Shown here in pieces: positions 7,108 to 9,757 of a DNA stretch of 9,757 bases (within the stretch, counting starts at the first letter, position 1; the number at the start of each line of letters is the position of its first letter). The DNA is taken from positions 1 through 9,757 of the forward strand of contig CANQAO010000040.1 in assembly GCA_947589375.1 (NCBI GenBank). The letters run 5' to 3'. The position numbers and the translations under genes are program-made. The notes under the pieces were generated by a model. The model had not been told where the DNA came from. It saw only the letters and a list, made by a program, of their open reading frames with translations, and ran no database searches. Source of the stretch: an uncultured Bacilli bacterium (GTDB lineage: Bacteria; Bacillota_I; Bacilli_A; RF39; UBA660).

Positions 7108-7818
7108 ATGCGTAAATATGAAACTTTAATTTTTGATTTAGATGATACTTTAATCGATAATCATGAATCAATTAAATATGCTTTTAAAATGATGTTAGCT
7201 GAATTAAAAATACCATATACTGAAGAGTTATTTTTAGCTTGGAAAAATGCTGACAACACTTACTGGCACGTTTTTGAAAGTGGCAATATGGCAATTCCCA
7301 AATTTATTAAAACTAAAGATGAAAAGATTACTTATTTAAGGGCTAATCGGTTTATCGAGTTTTTTGGTAATTTAAGTTACGAAGAAGCTATTTATCTTAA
7401 CGATATCTACTGCGCCAATATGGGGGTAAATATTGTTGAAGTACCACATGCCAAAGAAGTTTTAAAAGCTTTAAAAAAATATTATGAAATTGTTATTGCG
7501 ACTAATGGACCTAAAGAAGCCGCTTTTAGTAAATTAGAAAAAGTTAGAATAAATGATTATATTACTAAAGTAGTGACACCTGAAGAAATTGGTGTTGGTA
7601 AACCTAGTCAAGAATTTTTTGATTATTTAACTATGCAAGTAGATCAAGCGAGAAATAAGATGCTTATAATTGGCGATTCCCTTACGACTGATATAAAAGG
7701 TGGGATGGATAGTAATATCGACACTTGTTGGTTTAATCCTGCTTATACAAACTTGCCTAAAGAGTATAAACCGACTATGACTATAAATAAACTTTTAGAA
7801 TTAAAGAAAAAGTTATAA
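7108..7818 (+). CDS. HAD-family phosphatase, YjjG/YfnB type
   Basis: The 236-residue protein has every HAD motif: DLDDT (nucleophile D10, acid D12), ATNG (T132), the Lys of GVGKP (K165) and GDSLTTDIKGG (D190, D195). The helical cap between residues 15 and 110 and the motif spelling fit the YjjG/YfnB subgroup. E. coli YjjG hydrolyses nucleoside monophosphates, including non-canonical pyrimidine ones. The exact substrate here is inferred only. ATG 7108 is preferred over the in-frame ATG 7099, because AGGAG (7094-7098) touches the latter but is nine bases from the former. It has its own promoter. No terminator of its own is seen, so its transcript may run into the next terminator at 7930-7969 and would add RNA antisense to the small hydrophobic peptide gene. 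Confidence 0.92.
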   Translation: MRKYETLIFDLDDTLIDNHESIKYAFKMMLAELKIPYTEELFLAWKNADNTYWHVFESGNMAIPKFIKTKDEKITYLRANRFIEFFGNLSYEEAIYLNDIYCANMGVNIVEVPHAKEVLKALKKYYEIVIATNGPKEAAFSKLEKVRINDYITKVVTPEEIGVGKPSQEFFDYLTMQVDQARNKMLIIGDSLTTDIKGGMDSNIDTCWFNPAYTNLPKEYKPTMTINKLLELKKKL

Positions 7819-7820
7819 AG

Positions 7821-7849
7821 TTGACAAGAGAATAACTATATGTTATCAT
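7821..7849 (+). promoter_or_regulatory. Strong promoter of the predicted antitoxin RNA
   Basis: A perfect TTGACA (7821-7826) and TATCAT (7844-7849) stand exactly 17 bases apart, and TGT just before the -10 adds the extended TGn element. It begins three bases after the HAD stop codon. It is the best promoter in the window, yet no ORF with a ribosome site follows it. Transcription should begin near 7856. Confidence 0.85.
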
Positions 7850-7855
7850 GTATAT

Positions 7856-7968
7856 AGATGAAGGAAACTTCATACAATAAAAAGGACATTCAATGCGTTC
7901 TTGTTGAGTGTCACCTAATTTTTTGGGTTTCACCTAATTCATCGCTGAGTTAGGTGATTCTTTTATTT
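7856..7968 (+). ncRNA. Predicted antisense antitoxin RNA of a type I system
   Basis: From the strong promoter to its terminator this unit is about 112 nt. It folds into three consecutive stem-loops. A 6-bp hairpin with a GAAA tetraloop lies almost at the 5' end (7858-7873). A 9-bp stem with one T-G pair and a 10-base loop follows (7885-7912). The terminator hairpin is at 7930-7957. It is convergent with the small peptide gene, and its last 90 bases or so are complementary to the 3' end of the peptide mRNA, including the stop codon. UCACCUAAUU occurs twice (7911-7920, 7930-7939); both copies could pair with the same 3' arm, and UCACCU could also pair with the toxin Shine-Dalgarno. The arrangement matches antitoxin RNAs such as RatA and SR4. 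A 31-codon reading frame from ATG 7858 exists but has no ribosome site. Confidence 0.72.
7876..7912 (-). terminator. Predicted terminator of the toxin mRNA
   Basis: Read on the minus strand, GACACTCAA (7912-7904) pairs with TTGAATGTC (7893-7885), a 9-bp stem with one C-A mismatch and a 10-base loop. Five T, an A and two more T follow (7883-7876). The same hairpin is a stem-loop in the plus-strand RNA, where the mismatch becomes a T-G pair. Confidence 0.65.
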
Positions 7969-7969
7969 T
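7930..7969 (+). terminator. Terminator of the antisense RNA
   Basis: TCACCTAATTCA (7930-7941) pairs with TGAGTTAGGTGA (7946-7957) to give a 12-bp stem with one T-G pair and a TCGC loop, followed by TTCTTTTATTTT. It may also end the HAD transcript. Confidence 0.88.
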
Positions 7970-8046
7970 AAAATTACAAAAAGTAATAATAAAAGTAAAA
8001 GGATAATGGTGATCAAAGAAGAGATTAAAAAATCTTTTTTTGTCAT
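7963..8046 (-). CDS. 27-residue hydrophobic peptide, predicted type I toxin
   Basis: This small gene encodes MTKKDF followed by an almost unbroken hydrophobic stretch to residue 26, including seven Leu in a row (16-22), ending in Lys. That is one membrane helix with a positive N-terminus. The ribosome site is as good as they come: AAGGAGGTGAT, with the core AGGAGG seven or so bases before ATG 8046. This argues strongly for a real gene. An antisense RNA converges on it and overlaps its stop and 3' UTR. Size, hydrophobicity and 3'-overlapping antisense RNA match the membrane toxins of type I systems (TxpA, BsrG and relatives), though I see no clear sequence match to a named family. The mRNA would run from about 8102 to 7876, some 225 nt, much longer than the ORF needs, which is also typical. 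A non-toxic membrane peptide remains possible. Confidence 0.75.
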   Translation of the reverse strand: MTKKDFLISSLITIILLLLLLLFVILK

Positions 8047-8108
8047 CACATCACCTCCTTCCGTTATGGAATTCGGCAATCACCCAACCATTAAATGTCT
8101 TTAAGATA

Positions 8109-8137
8109 ATTATACTATAAGTTAACTATAAAAATAA
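8109..8137 (-). promoter_or_regulatory. Promoter of the predicted toxin mRNA
   Basis: On the minus strand a perfect TATAAT (8109-8114) would start RNA near 8102, leaving a leader of about 55 nt. The -35 is poor (TTATTT, 17 bases upstream at 8132-8137). A core palindrome AGTTAACT sits in the spacer, and the perfect palindrome AAAACGTTTT (8139-8148) lies just upstream. Either could be a regulator site, but nothing proves it. Confidence 0.55.
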
Positions 8138-8184
8138 GAAAACGTTTTAATCAGTAATTCTATTTGACACTAAAGCATGAAAAT

Positions 8185-8198
8185 ATTTGAGTTCCGGT
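8185..8198 (+). repeat. Left terminal inverted repeat of the IS
   Basis: ATTTGAGTTCCGGT matches the reverse complement of 9744-9757 except at one position (C8194 against T). Confidence 0.82.
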
Positions 8199-8265
8199 AA
8201 AAAATAAAGAAAACAGAAATCTGTGGAAAAGAATTTCTGTTTTTTAGTAAAAAATAATGTAAACA
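8197..8265 (+). repeat. Direct repeat pair upstream of the transposase
   Basis: GTAAAAAATAAAGAAAACA (8197-8215) and GTAAAAAATAATGTAAACA (8247-8265) are 17/19 identical and exactly 50 bases apart. The first starts within the left terminal repeat and the second covers the transposase -35 region. They may be two transposase-binding sites, or remnants of a duplication of the IS end. Confidence 0.6.
8210..8245 (+). terminator. Terminator shielding the transposase from outside transcription
   Basis: AAAACAGAAAT (8210-8220) and ATTTCTGTTTT (8233-8243) form a perfect 11-bp stem with a 12-base loop, ending in six T (8240-8245). On the minus strand it is also followed by a T-rich tail, so it may work both ways. 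It lies between the IS end and the transposase promoter. Confidence 0.72.
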
Positions 8266-8338
8266 CATCCAAAATTTAGTATAATATAAATATACTAGAA
8301 AAATATTACTAAACAAAAATAAATGGAGGTGTTTACAT
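8257..8338 (+). promoter_or_regulatory. Inverted repeat that can hide the transposase ribosome site
   Basis: ATGTAAACACATCC (8257-8270) pairs at 13 of 14 positions with GGAGGTGTTTACAT (8325-8338), which is the Shine-Dalgarno plus the first two bases of the start codon. The left arm lies upstream of the -10 box (8280-8285), so it is present only in RNA that reads in from outside. Elements such as IS10 and IS50 use the same trick to prevent translation of read-through transcripts. Confidence 0.65.
8280..8285 (+). promoter_or_regulatory. -10 box of the transposase promoter
   Basis: A perfect TATAAT with only a weak -35 (TGTAAA, 8258-8263, at 16 bases) is consistent with low transposase expression. 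The box lies inside a dyad, TAGTATA (8277-8283) with TATACTA (8291-8297). Confidence 0.5.
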
Positions 8339-9596
8339 GAATAATTTTACCACAAATACATATGAAATGAAAAGAGAAATTTTAAATTTTTCAAAGAAAA
8401 TTTCAAAAGGATTAAATAAGCCTACAGAAAAATTTGTTTTAGATATGGAATATGGCATAGCTAAAAGTCAAAGCATATTGATAAGTGATATAGCTAGAAG
8501 TCTGGATGAAAAAATAAAATTAAAAAATACAATAGAAAGATTATGTGACAATTTAATAAACTTAACAGAAAAAGAAACTCAAATAATAGAAAAAAACTAT
8601 TTAAATAAAGTACAAAAGCAATTACCTGAGGAGCCAATAGTTTTGTTTGATGACTCAGATATAACCAAAGAATATGGGAGGAAATTTGAAGATTTAGATA
8701 GAGTTATTGATGCTTCAAGCAAAGACAAAAAAATATCAAATGGTTATCATGTGTGTGAAGCTGTAGCTTTAACAAAAAAAGAATTACAACCAATAAGCAT
8801 ATATAGTAAAATTTATTCATGTCAAAGTAAAGGTTTTATAAGTAAAAATTCATATACCAAAGAAAGTATAGTTAGAGCAGGAGAAATAATTCATAGGAAA
8901 AGCAATTATATATTTGATAGAGGTTATGATGATAATAAGATAATAGACTATGTAGATAAAAGTGGGAACTATTTTGTTATTAGAATAGAAGATAGAAGAC
9001 AATTTTTATTTAAAGAGAAGAAAAAGAGATGTGGAGAAGTTGCAGCCAAAAGAAAAGGAAAAATAAAAATGATATTAACTTTTGATGACAATGAAGAATA
9101 TGAAGTATATATATCACATACCAAAGTAACATTACCTTACAATAAGAAAGATTATGAACTAGTAATAGTATATGGATTAGATGAAGAAAGACCAATGATC
9201 TTACTAACTAATAGAAATATACATACAAAGGAAGATGTCATAAAAGTAGTAAGACTATATTTTTATAGATGGAGAGTTGAGGAATATTTTAGAGCCAAGA
9301 AACAAGAATATGATTTTGAAAATATGAGAGTAAGGACCTTAAAGGCACTAAATAATTTAAATCTATTATTAACAATTCACTTAGGGCATATAGGAATATT
9401 AGCCGAAAATATAGATAGAAAATTACTAACGATAAAAATAATAGAAGCAAGCAAATCATTGAGAAGTAAAGTAATAGTATGGATAAGTCAAATAGCTAGA
9501 GGGATTGGTAAAATTTTAGAGCAAGCCCGGCAAGGTATAAAAGAATGGCAACATATAACCGACAATAAATATAAACAATTAACTTTAAAATTATGA
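8337..9596 (+). CDS. IS4-family DDE transposase
   Basis: This 419-residue protein is a full-length transposase that would cut and join the ends of the IS. It has the DDE residues in order: D106 in FDDSD (104-108), D194 in FDRGYDD (193-199) and E315. E315 lies in a perfect IS4-family signature Y-x2-R-x3-E-x6-K: Y308, R311, E315, K322. The long beta-rich insert between D194 and E315 is usual for the family. The first 95 residues are helical and probably bind the IS ends. GGAGGT (8325-8330) is six bases before ATG. The frame is intact, so the element may be active. Codon use differs from the neighbours: Ile is very often ATA here, while the chromosomal genes mostly use ATT, which suggests acquisition from elsewhere. 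Confidence 0.93.
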   Translation: MNNFTTNTYEMKREILNFSKKISKGLNKPTEKFVLDMEYGIAKSQSILISDIARSLDEKIKLKNTIERLCDNLINLTEKETQIIEKNYLNKVQKQLPEEPIVLFDDSDITKEYGRKFEDLDRVIDASSKDKKISNGYHVCEAVALTKKELQPISIYSKIYSCQSKGFISKNSYTKESIVRAGEIIHRKSNYIFDRGYDDNKIIDYVDKSGNYFVIRIEDRRQFLFKEKKKRCGEVAAKRKGKIKMILTFDDNEEYEVYISHTKVTLPYNKKDYELVIVYGLDEERPMILLTNRNIHTKEDVIKVVRLYFYRWRVEEYFRAKKQEYDFENMRVRTLKALNNLNLLLTIHLGHIGILAENIDRKLLTIKIIEASKSLRSKVIVWISQIARGIGKILEQARQGIKEWQHITDNKYKQLTLKL

Positions 9597-9613
9597 ATAT
9601 AATCAGTAATAGA

Positions 9614-9653
9614 ACACTAAAAAGAAGGACATGATGAATGTTCTCTTTAGTGT
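9614..9653 (+). repeat. Imperfect hairpin downstream of the transposase
   Basis: ACACTAAA (9614-9621) pairs with TTTAGTGT (9646-9653), then one mismatch and four more pairs inside. The loop is 14 bases. There is no T run on either side, so it is not a clear terminator. It might protect the transposase mRNA 3' end. Confidence 0.45.
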
Positions 9654-9743
9654 GCTTAAACATAGAATATAATAGAAAATTATTGTTTTTATTAAAGCCT
9701 TTTAAATCATTTAATTAAAAATGTGCCAAAAATGAACAAAAAA

Positions 9744-9757
9744 ACCGAAACTCAAAT
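9744..9757 (-). repeat. Right terminal inverted repeat of the IS
   Basis: ACCGAAACTCAAAT is the inverted partner of 8185-8198 with one mismatch. It finishes at the window edge. Confidence 0.8.

Larger units (their letters stand above)
8185..9757 (+). mobile_element. IS4-family insertion sequence, about 1573 bp
   Basis: The element is bounded by ATTTGAGTTCCGGT (8185-8198) on the left and ACCGAAACTCAAAT (9744-9757) on the right. These are inverted repeats matching at 13 of 14 positions. It holds one full-length transposase with 152 bases before and 161 after it. The length is usual for the IS4 family. The right repeat ends at the last base of the window, so neither a longer repeat nor a target duplication can be checked on that side. 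The left end lies about 80 bases upstream of the toxin mRNA start. Confidence 0.82.

Noticed and set aside
7858..7953. A 31-codon reading frame on the plus strand inside the antisense RNA, starting ATG 7858
   Set aside because: The ATG would be about two bases from the RNA 5' end and is part of a perfect tetraloop hairpin. There is no ribosome site and the peptide has no clear character. The RNA structure explains the sequence better.
8167..9653. ACACTAAAG at 8167-8175 and CTTTAGTGT at 9645-9653 as the IS ends
   Set aside because: The match is only nine bases, and the right copy already pairs locally with 9614-9621. The 13/14 repeats at 8185 and 9744 are longer and enclose it.
7881..9660. 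Resemblance between AAGGACAT...TTCT...AGTGT in the antisense RNA (7882-7911) and the hairpin after the transposase (9625-9653)
   Set aside because: The match is broken by several gaps and short in AT-rich DNA. I cannot distinguish it from chance.
9690..9743. Possible terminator or small gene between the transposase hairpin and the right IS end
   Set aside because: Only weak A/T-rich inverted repeats are seen, without a stable stem or a ribosome site with an ORF.

Overview
The window comes from a low-GC Gram-positive-type bacterium in the Bacilli/Firmicutes sphere, possibly one of the reduced gut-associated lineages near Erysipelotrichales or the RF39-type groups. This placement rests on the very AT-rich DNA, strong AGGAGG-type ribosome sites, consensus sigma-A promoters, U-tailed intrinsic terminators, and a gene set of class B sortase, RNase J, a SPOR protein and radC-mreC-mreD. 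TGA is used as a stop (mreC, the transposase), so this is not the mycoplasma code. Species-level placement is not possible from the sequence alone.

Region 1 (1-2715) holds two divergent genes sharing an 102-base promoter region. On the minus strand is a 523-residue membrane protein with an unfamiliar cytoplasmic N-terminal half and a C-terminal class B sortase. On the plus strand is a DagK/YegS-type lipid kinase. Each ends in its own terminator. Region 2 (2716-4471) is a single RNase J-type gene whose metal site looks damaged: one Asp and one His ligand are replaced by Asn and Ile. Region 3 (4530-7059) is a cell-shape and cell-envelope cluster: a SPOR-domain membrane protein, radC, mreC, mreD. 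It resembles the Bacillus spoIIB-maf-radC-mreBCD order, but without maf and mreB. A HAD phosphatase of the YjjG/YfnB type follows on its own promoter.

Region 4 (7819-8184) has no long ORF, but is the most interesting part. It holds a 27-residue hydrophobic peptide gene on the minus strand with a perfect Shine-Dalgarno. A short structured RNA (about 112 nt) is encoded on the plus strand, with a consensus promoter, three stem-loops and an intrinsic terminator. The two units converge and overlap at their 3' ends by about 90 bases. This is the architecture of type I toxin-antitoxin loci such as txpA/RatA and bsrG/SR4, and I predict a new member here.

Region 5 (8185-9757) is an insertion sequence with a full-length IS4-family transposase. 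Its 14-bp terminal inverted repeats match at 13 positions, and the right one ends exactly at the last base of the window. Upstream of the transposase are an intrinsic terminator and an inverted repeat that would hide the transposase ribosome site only in read-through transcripts. Both would protect the element from activation by outside promoters.
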